Source: Beroe forskalii (taxonomy: Eukaryota > Ctenophora > Nuda > Beroida > Beroidae). From it: 64,000 nt of DNA. The notes below the pieces were generated by a model that did no database searches, was not told where the DNA came from, and was given only the letters and a program-made list of their open reading frames with translations. Every line of letters starts with the position of its first letter. The first letter of the stretch is position 1. Location: positions 930,001-994,000 of the forward strand of contig WFMF01000019.1 of NCBI GenBank assembly GCA_011033025.1, read 5' to 3'. The position numbers and the translations under genes were made by a program. Below are positions 11,846-23,875 of this stretch, piece by piece.

Positions 11846-11896
11846 GTGTTCCCAGAGAGCGGTGGTTACTGTGGTTATACACCTCATGATATGTTG
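11846..11896 (+). CDS. Candidate 17-codon phase-0 exon
   Basis: A long pyrimidine tract ending CACCAG precedes 51 bases coding VFPESGGYCGYTPHDML, followed by GTAACT. Both boundaries are phase 0, like every exon of the neighbouring abLIM-like gene. It does not supply the Cys-x2-Cys half of a LIM domain that should precede the exon at 12613, so its membership in that gene is uncertain. Confidence 0.3.
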
Positions 11897-12239
11897 GTAA
11901 CTTATTACGTCACATCATGACCACGAGATCAAATCCCCCATCGGGATGTAAATTGTACTCTGAAACAGAGCGAACCGCACCCTGTGCTCCTTTACAACAC
12001 TGCTCACGCCAATACCAACCCCAACATAGCCGGCGGGCCTTTATTTTCAATCCTCCTCTTTTTCAAGCTTCCAGTTGCATCTTACGCATATTTTTGCACA
12101 CTTTCCAGGGGTCATGCATTGATAAAATAACGAATTAATTGGGGAACGGTAAAGGCGCGCAACTTTCTTTGAACGCTGGATTAAATTACGCTCCTTTATC
12201 GATCCCTCGTTCAATCGATTCATATACAGATATACTGCC

Positions 12240-12612
12240 GTATTTCTTCCACCTTCACCGCATCATCTGACCGTGTCTTTACCTCACATCATCTGACTTT
12301 GTCTCAGGTCTCAACATCTCACCATCTGACTTTGTCTCTGGTCTCTACATCACGCCATCTGACCACGTCTCTGGTCTCCACGTCCCACCATCTGACTGTG
12401 TCTCTACATCACACTATCACACCCTCTGACCCTGTCTCAACTCTCCACATCACACCATATTCTGACCGTGTCTCAGGTCTCTACATCACACCATCTGACC
12501 GTGTCTTATGTCTCTACATCACACCATCTGACTGTGTCTCTACATCACACCATCTGACCGTGCCTCAGGTCTCCATATCAACATATCACACCCTCTGACC
12601 GTGTCTCTTCAG
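12240..12612 (+). repeat. Intronic minisatellite running into a splice acceptor
   Basis: About a dozen degenerate copies of a 25-35-bp unit of the form CACACCATCTGACCGTGTCTC, many followed by AGGTCTCTACAT. The last unit (CCGTGTCTCTTCAG, ending 12612) is also the acceptor of the LIM exon. Several upstream units contain TCTCAGGT, a potential decoy acceptor. Confidence 0.85.
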
Positions 12613-15600
12613 GTGCTGCAAGCAGGCGGTAACAGCTACCACACCTCGTGTTTGAAGTGCTACATCTGCACTCAGCAGTTCGACGAGGGTCAGGAGATAT
12701 TCATGCAGGATGAGCTCTTCTGGCACACTGACTGCGACGAAGTCTCCGAACCTCAGGTACTTATAAATGTATATTGAAGATCTAATAATGCATTTTGTTA
12801 TTCATTTTTAAAGGTTTTACTTTTATTCCGCAGCTGTATGTACTGTACAGCCAATGACAGAAATTGAAGGATCCAAATAGTGCCATCAAAACTGTATTCA
12901 TACAAGACTTCGCTGAAAGTGAATTGAGGAGCTCCTCATTTTATTATCCTTCCTGCACATTGGCACGGTAGTCGGGGATCAAACACTGGATCTTTCTAGT
13001 CAAGAGCCAGACGTGTGACCATTACACTAATTCGCCAGCTGTCTCACAAGTCACTTTGTAATCTGATGGTTTAGATCCAGTCTATGAAGCTATGGCAATC
13101 CACAGTGTTCTGTGTGGACCTGCAATCTATGCTCAAAAAGAAAGTGATTTTGGGATCTCGCACGAGCGCCATTATTGTTTATCTGTGTGAAACTGTGAAC
13201 GAACCACCTGCCTAGTTCATGACAAAAGTATGTGTTTCATCTTTACATGACTGAGATCTGTGTCTTCACGTGTTCCACCTGTGCGAGCTAACTTCTTCAA
13301 AATACCAGATCTTTGTATCAAATAAGACTAACACTTCAGGCTAAATTAGTAAATATCTTCCCTTCCTTTGAGAATGTGCAACACGTAGTTCGTCTCTGCA
13401 GTCTAATTCGAGCATGTTTGCCTTACAAATTCTCCAGTTGTGTGCCAGTCCACTCTCCTCCCTGCATTCCGTGTGTGTAAAATAGCTAGACAAAACGGAG
13501 TGTTCCAATCTGTAGGTGTCCACCTGGGTTTCCAGTGTTTCTAATTGCACTTTGCACGTCTTTCTGAGGCGAGTATAACATTATTTTGAAACTGTTTTAC
13601 TGAATTTGTGTTAAATTCTGTGCTGTTACTTGCAGTGTTAGTCGTCCTTGTTTAATCTTAAGCAGCCAAACTATGACATTGATTTCACGATATCAATACA
13701 TTCGGGTGGGAAATTTCTCATTAACATTACCCATTGATTTTAATTGACTAATCATTAAAATTTGCATACAGTAAATTAAGAAAGCATTAATAAATTCAAT
13801 AGATTTTGGTACTTTTGCACTTTCGGCTGGGAATTATTTTCAACAAAAAAATTCTAGTTCAGTTGATCTATTGATCGACTTTATGTTTAACAATAATGAT
13901 ATTATGTTTATTAAGTATTAACAAAATACCCATTTCACAGGTTAATAAAGAGGAGGAGAAGGTTACACCTGAACCTATCCCCGAAGAACCCACGCTGACA
14001 CCAACCATCGAGGAAGCAATGAAGGAGGAAGAAGAGGAAGCAGTGACTAAGATCCCTGAGAAAGCAGCCCCGCAACTCGTTATTCCTCCTCCTCCCTCCA
14101 CGACGCCACCCCCTGACACGCCCCTCTCAACCCGGAACAGCCCTCCTGCCACCACACCCCCTGCCGAGGAACCATCCCCGGAACCTGAAGTGTTTAGATC
14201 TAGTGAGAACCTCCTGGAGGTAGGACCCAGGGATAGAGTGAACACCGGAGGGGGCTCATCTTACCACTCTGACTACGAGGATCTGACTGTGCCTCCAGAG
14301 GAGAACAGGACTATTGTGTACGATGCTGACTTCGATGAGGATGTTAAACAAGAGGAGGAGGAGAGTGTCAGCAAGGAAGTGGAGGAAGACCTACCTGTCA
14401 AGGAGGAACCTGTCAAGGAGGAACCTGTGAAGGAAGACCCTGTCAAGGAAGACCCTGTCAAAGAGGAACCTGTCAAGGAAGCTCCGGCTGCAGTGAATGA
14501 TGTAAACCATGTGGTGCCTCCAGTAGAAACACCTCCTGCAGAAGTACCAGAGTACAAGGCCCCAGCAGTCCGGCCCATCACCCCTCCAGCAGTCCGGCCC
14601 ATCACTCCTCCAGCAGTCCGGCCCATCACCCCTCCAGCACCTCGACCTGTGGAGGAAGTTAAGCCTCCACCAGTCAAGGAGAACGGAATCAAGACACCTC
14701 CCGACCATGAGTCTGACGATGACAAGCCTCTCTCAGTCCAGGACCTCCTGAAGAAAGCCAAGGAAAAGGAGAAGGAGCAGGCCGTGGAGCCGAGTGTCTA
14801 TCTGCCGAGGAAGACCAGCAGATCGGAGATCAGCATTCCGCGGAGTGTCACATCCGAGACAGGCTCTGACAGGGGCTCTGTGAAGAGTGACACGCCCAGC
14901 AATAAGCCACCACCCCGCTCACGCTCTAAGAGCCCGCCTCCTCCTAAGGCTGCTGCCGCCGCCCCTAAGCCACCTCGCCGCTTTGTTAGCCCGCCCCGGG
15001 AGATCATCAAGTGTGAGCAGGTCAAGAGGAAGAGTTCGGGGGAGGTGGGGGCCGTGTCCCCCAGTGCCGCTGTCAGAGGTCTTAGACAGGTCGACTCTCC
15101 GGTCCTCAAGCTCCTGGACGACCTCGACAAAAAGGAGGAAGAGGTGAGGGGCTACAGATTAGGGGTCTGGGCTATGTTATGTCAGGCTGATGAGTGGTTG
15201 AATTATTGTGGGAATTGCGCTTATATTATCTTAGTTGGAAGTTTGAAGATGATATACTTTTATAGTTTTATGGCTATGAAACTATCTCATATTTATATTA
15301 GGTACTGACTAGGAATTTTCACTGACATGAAATCATATTCAATCTCATGCGAGTGTAATTAAGTACTTAAATAGTGAGGGAAGGGACTAGACATGACATA
15401 ATTTATATTTATCAAAATTATAATTCAAATATTCGAAATATTAAAGCTCCATTGTAAAATGATTTAATTTTCCATTAGAGTATTTGACCGCATTGAACCA
15501 CTGCCTCGATAATGGACTGTCTCTGGCCTCCGCAATATTTAATTTGATGGTGTAAGAGTATTTAGTCTCTAGTGCGCATTAATTATGGAATCCTGCTGAA

Positions 15601-16017
15601 AGTTATTAACATTGTGAAATTACCCTCAGATTGACTATCTAGACCTCCAAGCAACCTACGACTTGCATATACTTCAAACAGAAAAGGTGAGCTCACCTAT
15701 CTCATGAATGGGAACTTCCATCTTGACGATAATATGGAAAAAGTTCAGTTCCCACATGTAATCTTAACAAACTGGTAATAAATACGATAATTATTCACGT
15801 GCCTCATTTATCAATCACTTCGCTGAAATTTCTTATATTTGAAGCTAACGACTGCTACCCTCAGATTCGCCTACCGAAAGGGATAGATCGTTCCCAACTC
15901 CAACAATACCTGACTCCGGACGAATTCATGGCCGCTTTCAAGATGGATCAAGACAAGTTCAATAGGCTGCCCCTTTGGAAGAAGAATAACCTGAAGAAAG
16001 CACTGAATCTTTTCTGA
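12613..16017 (+). CDS. abLIM-like actin-binding LIM protein, 3' part (partial)
   Basis: Exons 12613-12756, 13941-15143, 15630-15686 and 15865-16017, all phase 0, stop at 16015-16017. Exon 1 starts VLQAGGNSYHTSC and carries the second zinc finger of a LIM domain (H-x2-C, C-x2-C, then HTDC); in abLIM the same words lie in LIM4. Exon 2 is a 401-residue linker: Pro/Glu-rich, five to six PVKEEP/PVKEDP repeats, three VRPITPPA repeats, and basic Ser-Pro clusters likely to be phosphorylated. Exon 3 has IDYLDLQATYDL, resembling the DY-DLA motif of abLIM/dematin. Exon 4 is a villin headpiece (F-actin binding) ending with the diagnostic LPLWKKNNLKKALNLF. The family links actin to signalling scaffolds in the cytoplasm. 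LIM1-3 and the first finger of LIM4 were not found upstream, so the 5' end lies outside the window, is missing, or is in unrecognised exons. Confidence 0.88.
12890..13045 (-). mobile_element. tRNA-derived SINE in the abLIM intron
   Basis: On the minus strand a pol III A-box-like TTAGTGTAATGG and B-box-like TGTTTGATCCCC lie about 40 bases apart, and the body then reads TGTGCAGGAAGG, a word shared with the SINE at 27265. The tRNA part is degenerate, so it is not called as a tRNA gene. Confidence 0.55.
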
Positions 16018-18235
16018 GTGTGTAATTTTATCCTCTTCATGGGCAGTCAGGATCACTGATCGCGATAGTGTAGAAGTATAGACTCTAGAAAAGTAAACAT
16101 GAGATTAATATTGACTTAATGATAACGTGATGATACTCGATTGGAGCAAAGAACGAGGAGATTGAATTCATAGGGACATCGTTGATCCAAACTACAAAAT
16201 CTGCTGAAACAGGCTTCGAAATATGTTCGTGAGGAGTTATTCTGGTCAATTTGGACTGATCTGTCTGACAAGATGAAAAGAGTGGAGGAGTAAATTAAAA
16301 GTCACCCTAATACAGCGATTCACGATCCATTTAAGATTCAAAATGAGGTAATATATTAGTATGGGTCCACCAATATAGCATAATCATTCGTAATATGCAA
16401 AAGCAATTCTTCTATTTCACTTTTTGAAGGTGACCTCTTTACTCTTTCAAACGGGACTATTGAATATGTATACTATAGTCTTATTGCAGCTACACTCGTT
16501 ATCCAAGTTACTCTGCTTTGGCAGACAGGATATTTTGGGCAAATATGACTGTGATATGGGCTACTATTTACTAATATTGTTGCTTGAAATTCACTATAAT
16601 GATATGATATTCATGAACATTTCAAATTTATGAAAAATCAGTTAATTTATTTTTAAGTATATTTACGTCCGATTTTGAGATATTTTCTACATTCTGTTTT
16701 TTAAATTTTATATGACTACAAATATAAGATATAATTACTCATTATATTGGAGAGCTAGGCTATAAACGTGTAAATGACAAAGAATAATTATCTCTAGTTG
16801 TATATTTATGTGTGATATTTAACAGTTAGCTGTAATAATTTAATAGATAATAAGCAGGCCGCCTGGCGGTCTAACTGCCTTTACCGCTGCACCACCGCAC
16901 GCCACAAGCAGCTGTTGATCGTTTATCCAAGAATAAATAAACAGGAAAGATGTTTTAGATAAATCAGTTTTAAACTCATAAATAAACAGGAATAATGCTT
17001 TAGATAAATCAGTGTCACATTCATTTGGCCACAGATTTCCAGGAAAAGCATGAGTTATTGACACACTTAAAATATACAAATTGGAGCTGATTAGATTACC
17101 AACTTTATCGGATTACACTTTAGTGTGTGTATAGTTTACTAATTATACCTTCAGTCGATATCCATGTGCTTTGATGTTGCGACATTCAGTTAGGGAATGT
17201 CAGCTGTGTACAATAATTATATTACAAAACGACATTTTTATTTTGTGGAGGAATGCTTGTGTGCTGAAGGAATGCGAGTGTAAAAGAGAATTTTGCACTT
17301 TTTGTTACGGTTGGAGAATGCGTTTTGGGTGTACGTTAAAAGTATTAACTTTGAGGAATGTGGATGTGTTAAATGTTATCTGTCATATCATTGGTTTGGT
17401 ATAACTAATTCCAATGTTTATCGCACAGAGGAAATTGAAGTATGAAAAGTTGAAAACTTATTATAAGTTATGTTTGAAGGTTGAAGAAGTTAGCTGTGAT
17501 AATTTCATTTGCGTTGTTCCTACAAAGTTTGAAAAGTACAATTCCATAGTAGGTACCTGTGAAATAATGAATACTAAAGTGCCTCCGGTTTGGGAAATTG
17601 TATCGAATGCTGAGTTAATTTGACAATGATAGATGATTTCTCCGTATTCAATATTTAAATACGATAAACGAGTACATGACACACTTTTAAATAATTGATT
17701 GAAATCACAAGCCAATGTTAAATAAAGCTTGATTGAGCCCCTGTAAATATTACTTAAGAAATTTAGAGTAAGATGAAGACACTCCCTGAGTTTGAGAAAA
17801 GTTGTATGTATCTGAATCGATTTGATCTTTTCAAGTCAATCAAATGTTTCACTTTTATGCAATTAAGATTTATCACAGATTTTATATTAGAATATGATAC
17901 GAATTTTATGCCCATGGGCCCAAATCCCTATCGAATAAGATAGCAGTAGCACTTAATTTTTGTGATACCCAAAGTTAAAACATTTAATTAAGGAAAGTGG
18001 AATCATTCTTGAAATTCTAGTGATAGGAAATAAGTATTAAGTAGATTATAGATAACAATATGAATATTATGTTACTGTTCATTTTTTAATTCTGGAATGT
18101 TTTATTAAAACCAATGTGTATTATTATCGTCCTTCAATTAATGAAAGTCCTTTGATAAAAGCCGGGGACTCAGGGAGATCTTATTACAAAAATGGACCAG
18201 TTACCTGGCCTCTCATTGTTCATTTCTAAAAGAAT
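16018..18235. other. No gene; AT-rich noncoding
   Basis: A degenerate tRNA-like A-box region reads on the minus strand at about 16845-16915 (GGTGGTGCAGCGGTAAAGGC), possibly a SINE fragment. Open frames at 17171-17623 are AT-rich with no recognised domain or splice context. Confidence 0.4.
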
Positions 18236-18360
18236 TTTAAAAAGAAGGGACTCTGGGGCTGGAATAAACGTTTGCATATAATAGTAGTTTTTAACTATTC
18301 GTCAACAATGTTCTACACATTTAAAAAGAAGGGACTCTGGGGCTGGAATACACGTTTGCA
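18236..18360 (+). repeat. Direct duplication, 85-bp spacing
   Basis: AAAAAGAAGGGACTCTGGGG, with CTGGAATAAACG or CTGGAATACACG after it, occurs at about 18239 and 18324. The part between (TAGTTTTTAACTATTCGTCA) recurs at about 24872, tying this locus to the repeats at 23-25 kb. Confidence 0.75.
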
Positions 18361-18451
18361 TATTATATGTACTTTAGCGAAAGACCAGGAATTAACATAT
18401 CTCTATTACATACGAATGAAATGAGTATGTAATATAGAACTATTAACCGAA

Positions 18452-18596
18452 GTAGAGGTTAGTAACATGATATATGTTGCGAGCGCTAGCGAGCGACATA
18501 TATATGCATTATTGTACGAGGCGAAGCCGAGTTCAATAATGATGTGTTTTGTACGAGGCGAAGCCGAGTTCAAAACTAGATGTTACTTATCTCTAC
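18452..18596. repeat. Cloverleaf-like nested inverted repeat
   Basis: An outer stem pairs 18452-18468 with 18580-18596 (17 bp, about three mismatches). Inside are three hairpins: ATATATGT/ACATATAT around a GCGAGCGCTAGCGAGCG loop; CATTATTG/CAATAATG; and GTTTTG/CAAAAC. The last two have different perfect stems but the identical 19-base loop TACGAGGCGAAGCCGAGTT. Confidence 0.8.
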
Positions 18597-18599
18597 TGA

Positions 18600-19640
18600 G
18601 GTTAATAGTGATATTATATGGCGAAACCACTCATAAAACGTAGCTAAAACATGGAAAATAATGGTCTTTCGATAGGAGCTGCAGACTTCCGGAAGCAAGA
18701 GCCATTGGTAATCTTATTCACAGGGCTGATTACATTTAGTTTTTAAAGTATCGAATACTCAAATATGCAGTACAGAATTTACAGGCCGAATGAAATTGAA
18801 TTACCTTAGGAGGTCTATTAATAAAGGTTGTAATTTGGGGATTTTTCGAAAAAATCCCCATATTTTCAACCTACCAAAATTTTGCCCGCCACAATTTTAC
18901 TCCCCGATTTAATTCAACCCGCTTTCGAAATTTCTTGAACTATCTGTACTAAAACAATACAATTTCGTTTCAGAGATGAGTTTTCAGATAGTTACAGATA
19001 ATTTAGTCAAAGTCAAATGGTTAAAACAATTGAAATTCAAAAATTTAGAACAGTAATTAATGAAGCAGAGGCTCAGGAAGACGATCAAGAATTCGATTGG
19101 TAATATTAGAATTAATCTATTTTTCCATTGTTTTCCGCAAAAATCTTTCATTTGTCAGCAAAAGTTAGAAAAATCACCCAATTTTATTTGGTGGGTGAAA
19201 TTTGGGGAAAATTTTATTAGAAAATATAGTTGACAATATCACTTTTCAAATAGTAAACATTGAATAATATAGTTATAAACTATTAACTAAATTTTCTTGT
19301 ATCATCCAATTAAATTATTAAATCCGGTTAACTCATCATGTATTGCAACAATTGGCTGTATATATTTTAGAAGAATAAAAGGTAAATACATGAGAAATTT
19401 TCGAAAAATTGTGTTGTGGACAGTGAAAAGTGATATGAAAGTGTGAGTAACCGGAGTCCGCAATAGCTCGTCTGGCTAACAGAAGCGTTCCCCGGTACAG
19501 CGCACCCAAATTAACGTCACATTGCACAGACCAAGAGATGATGATTATATGGTAAAAATTGTTAGATCAGAAGAGTTTCATTAACATGACTTCCTTAATA
19601 AGATATATTATCGTTGCAGTATAGATAGCAATATCAATAT
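18600..19640. other. No gene; short palindrome near 18838
   Basis: TTTGGGGATTTTTCGAAAAA followed by ATCCCCA forms a near-perfect hairpin at about 18835-18863. The rest is AT-rich with no supported coding feature. Confidence 0.45.
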
Positions 19641-19644
19641 TTAA

Positions 19645-22320
19645 TTACTCTAAGAGTCATATCTGGATAACAAGTATTTTTTAAGTTTATCTTTAAAGTT
19701 ATGTTTAGTTTTCAATAACCTCAAGTCACTAGGGAGAGAATTCCACATAAGAGAAGCTGCAGTACTTGGTTTAGTAAAAGTTGAAGATAGGCGGGGTGTA
19801 TCACAGTGTAGGTCAATATTTGTTCTACGAGTTACTTGTGAGGATACATCTGACCTTTTGACAAAGCTTTCCGCTATTTTATCCGGAAAGCCCATATCAT
19901 AAAAATAGTCGTATGCCAGGCAGCAGAGATTAAAGTAGTAGAGGTCACGAATTTTTAATACTCCTAAGTTCGAATATAAGGGGGTATTACTGGTATAATT
20001 TTGGGTAATTTTATCATATTTTGGTTTCCTAAAAATTGCCCTGATAACTTTATTCTGGGTACTTGTCAGTGGTTTAAGAATATTTGGAACAGTTTCAGGA
20101 TTACTATTTACTAATAAATTTTTTGGCGAAAGGGCGCCCCATGCCATGATACCATAGTTTAAGTGGGACTCTACAAAAGCATGGTAAATGGTTTTTTGAT
20201 TTGTAAGTTAAGATGATCACATTTCCATAAAATTCCAACAATGCGGTTTATTTTGGTACTTAATATATTAATGTGATGTTTAAATTTAAGTTTGTTATCA
20301 AAGTTAACACCTAGATACTTAACATAGTACGGTTCATTTATCTGGGAATCATCTGGCATTCTTATGAACTCTTCAATCATCAGTTTGGGACACACTTTAG
20401 TAATTTCATGCATGACAAATTCTCCTTTTTTATTTAATTCAGCAGGACTGGGATCACCTGGTTCGTGAAATGGATCTTCAAAAAGAAACTGCGGCAACGC
20501 CGAGTGCATATCAGTTAGGTCAAGTTCACCCTTATCATAGCATTTATTAAAATGCGGCCAAAATAATAGATATTCAGTTTTGGAGAAGTTAAGTAGGAGC
20601 TCGTTGCTACTAAACCAGTCAACTATATGCTTCAATTCATGCCTCATGGTTTCATCATACTTTTCAGATTCAATTTTAAGCGTGAGACAGGTATCATCAG
20701 CATAAATGGAGAATTCAAAAATATTTGAGCTGTTGGTTATATCATTCATAAATAAAATAAATAGAATAGGGGCTAACACTCCACCTTGTGGTATTCCCCA
20801 ATCAAGTTCATACGCATTAGAGTTATGATTCCTTATATTAACAAATTGTGTCCTTTTTGTGATATAAGATTCCATCCACATAAGGGTTTTGCCTCTGAAT
20901 CCGTAATACTCTAATTTTCTTAGTAAGTACCTATGGTTTACCGTATCAAATGCTTTTGCAACGTCAAGAAACACACCTCCCACTTTTAGCCCTTGTTCCA
21001 TGCCATCTAGAGTTAATTCTAGTAAGTTTATAACTGCATGATTAGTACTGTGTTTATTTCTAAATCCAAATTGACATTTGTTAAGTATTCTGATCCTTTT
21101 AAGATATTTCATTACTTTTCACGCACCACTTTTTCCAGTATTTTGGCTATACTACTTACTACAGTAATCGGACGGTAGTTTTTGACACTTATATCCCCGC
21201 CCTTGTGTATCGGTGTTTGTTTACCTACCTTCATAATCTTCGGTACATATCCTGAGAACATAGATCTATTTATAATAGAAGATAAAATTACTGATAATGG
21301 TTTTGCTACTATTTTAGGAAACTATTTGGTACTTGAACGGGACCCGGACTACTATTATTGCCTAACTTGTTGATTAGCTTGCATACTTCATCAGGATCAC
21401 TATCGTTTAATTCTAAGTAGTCATTTATTTTACTCCCCTTTAAAGTTTTAATTGCTACTGGTGGGCCCTTTCTAGCATTAGTTTGGGCCAGTGCCAGGTT
21501 TATACCATTCCATAATTTCCTAGAATTTGTCCTAAATTTCTCAAAGTAATTGGCAAAGTATTTTTTCATCTTTTTTCTAGTTTCATAAGTTACATGGTTT
21601 CTCATATCATTAAACTTTTGCCTATTGATAGCCGTGGGTGTCGAGGTTTTGGTGCTATGTGCTATATTTTTCATCCTAATATCATTGGCTAGCTCGTTAT
21701 CAACCCAGGGTTTATTAACATATTTTCTAGCTCTGTTAGAAAGCTGTTCCAAAGGGGCGTGTTTATCACATAGTTCTATGAGCCTGTTTTGTAAATTTTC
21801 AGTAGCAGTGTCAAGATTAGGTTCAAAATATATTAGTTCATCCCAATTATAATTATTAAAATCTTCAATTACCTTTTCATCATCAACATTTTTAAGATTA
21901 CGCCTAGTACACAACGATGTATTGTTAGAAACATCTCCCTTATAGTTCTGAAATATGGCAAAAGTTGCATAGTGATCAGAATCTGGATAAGAAAGGTTAC
22001 CAGCAATACATTCGTATTCAAATAAGTTAGTGATAATTTGGTCAATTAAAGAGGTGGACCTCATTTGCAGTGAGTTTTATGGTATTGTATCCTGGTGGGC
22101 TTTAAGATTAAAATTTCACAACAATTGCTAATTATGGTGTTCAGGAAAGTCAGAGAGTCATAATTAAAAGTACTTTTCATTAAGCATATATTAAAATCAC
22201 CTCCAATAATTATATCGTTTTTTTGCAGAGATTTATGAGAAATGTCAGAGTTGAAACGATCAGTAAACATAATTTTGTCAGCCTCTCTGCATGATAATGA
22301 CGCTATAAGAGTCTACCGCT
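19645..22320 (-). mobile_element. APE-type non-LTR retrotransposon (LINE), 5'-truncated, frame-broken
   Basis: Reading leftward on the minus strand: the end of an exonuclease-endonuclease-phosphatase domain (IIGGDFNICLM near 22200; SLIDQIITN and SDHYATF near 22000), a connector, then reverse transcriptase (SSPGP near 21340; NYRPITVVSSIAKILEK near 21140; QFGFRNKHSTNHAV; DVAKAFDTVNH; GIPQGGVLAPILFILFMNDI; FSIYADDTC near 20690) and a C-terminal domain ending WNSLPSDLR with stop at 19650. Catalytic YADD is intact. At least three frameshifts or stops split it (near 22064, 21309, 21112-20150), and the endonuclease N-terminus is missing. It is jockey/CR1-like in motif style; the exact clade cannot be set by eye. 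Confidence 0.9.
20171..21112 (-). pseudogene. LINE reverse transcriptase core fragment
   Basis: The longest open segment of the LINE at 19645-22320, 313 codons, covering RT motifs from the FGFR-containing finger region through YADD and the thumb. The frame closes after KKPFTMLL and resumes downstream in another frame, so no full enzyme is encoded. Confidence 0.85.
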
Positions 22321-22562
22321 AATTTGTTTGGCAGAAAGTTTTAACATGATTCATGATTCATCTCGAATCTCGATTCTCGAGTACAGAGTGATGTCAAACC
22401 GTGATACCGGAAATAAATTGTAAGCCCGGATGAACAGTATGTGTTTAAATCGCCGTTTGCTATCATGGATTTCGTTAAGACTGATTTAGAGCACCTAATT
22501 TTTGACTCCTCTGATTTTGAGAAGCTCTAATTGCTGTTGCGACGAATGTGATTATGAAGCCA

Positions 22563-23078
22563 AGATTAAGACCTGTTCTAGACAGGAGCTCTCAGGGGCT
22601 ATAGCCCGAGCTATAGCTCGGGTCAGAGTTACTTTCTATACAGGGTGACCCTTTACGCTGACCCGGGATATCGTCCGATACAAAATTCTTTCTAGACAGG
22701 GCTGCTCGAGCTATAGCTCCTGTCAGGTAACGCCTTGTGTCACGTGTGCAAAAAGGTGTAATGTTACAATAACAAATGATATGATGCGGTACTATATGAT
22801 CTGCTTCCTATTTCGCGTTGTTGTCATGACGCGCACCACGTTACAGGGTCACGTGTATCAGAGAAAGCTATAGCTGGGGTCAGAGTGCTTTCTAGACAGG
22901 AATGATGACCCGAACTATAGCCGGAGCTATAGCCGGGGTAATACCTCCAACTATTACCCCTCCTATAGCCGGTACTATAGCCGGGGTCATCGAAAAATCC
23001 TATTCTATACAGGCTTGCTCGAGCTATAGCTCGAGCTATAGCCCCTCAAAAATCCCTGTCTAGAACGGGTCTTAGATT
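22563..23078. mobile_element. Inverted-repeat element packed with AGCTATAGCT palindromes
   Basis: The left end (AAGACCTGTTCTAGACAGG) and the right end (CCTGTCTAGAACGGGTCTT) are inverted, with GGGGCTATAGC following inside both. The interior repeats GAGCTATAGCTC, CTATAGCCGG and TCTAGACAGG in both orientations. No coding capacity. It looks like a MITE; no target duplication was identified. Confidence 0.7.
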
Positions 23079-23247
23079 GTTCAATTGATAAAATTTACTC
23101 TTAATGTCGTTGGGGTTATTCGGTCGATCTGGACTAATAACCCGTCTCAGGGACTCAATATAAAGGGTTATTAACCTGGTTCAGGTTAGTAACCCTTCAA
23201 TACTACTATGTACATGACAGCAAATAAGGGCTTGGGAGCCATATAAT

Positions 23248-23872
23248 AGGATATAAATATTGAGTAGCTTGCTACGAAATATTTATATCTAATTTATCAC
23301 GCGACACTCGAAGAGTGGAGCCGTGATAAATTTAGATATGTTATGAATGGCTTTCGCTAAAGTAATATAATAGTCGAACGTGTTCTGCATATTTGTAACA
23401 CGTAGGTTATATGTAGCTGTGGTTTGGGGATGACTGTGAATAATATTCATCTTGGGGCTATAAATTACATGAGGATACAAAGAAGACGCATGATAACTTG
23501 GCATGTGAATTAGCAAAGATCTATTTTATGTACTTTAGCGAAAGACCAGGAATTAACATATCTCTATTACATACGAATGAAATGAGTATGTAATAGGATA
23601 TAAATATTGAGTAGCTTGCTACGAAATATTTATATCTCATTTATCACGCGACACTCGAAGAGTGGAGCCGTGATAAATTTAGATATGTTATGAATGGCTT
23701 TCGCTAAAAGTAATATAATAGTCGAACGTGTTTCATATTTGTAACACGTAGGTTATGTAGCTGTGGTTTGGGGATGACTGTGAATAATATTCATCTTGGG
23801 GCTATAAATTACATGAGGATACAAAGAAGACGCATGATATCTTGGCATGTGAATTAGCAAAGATCTATTTTT
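23248..23872 (+). repeat. Tandem duplication (~346 bp period) of hairpin-rich sequence
   Basis: Copies 23248-23525 and 23594-23872 are nearly identical and flank a 68-bp segment that is also present at 18368-18435. Each copy starts with two adjacent hairpins: an ATAAATATT stem capped by GTAGCTTGCTAC, and a TTTATCACG stem capped by ACTCGAAGAGT. Confidence 0.85.
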
Positions 23873-23875
23873 ATA

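Noticed and set aside
13341..13550. 69-codon minus-strand frame in the abLIM intron
   Set aside because: No homology or splice context; likely chance.
14273..15130. Long antisense open frames under abLIM exon 2
   Set aside because: Low-complexity shadows of the Pro/Glu-rich coding strand, which is confirmed by splice phases and downstream domains.
18452..18596. Mitochondrial insertion (hairpins resemble organellar intergenic repeats) or a tRNA
   Set aside because: No mitochondrial coding sequence is nearby, and the cloverleaf lacks tRNA-type A and B boxes and arm lengths.
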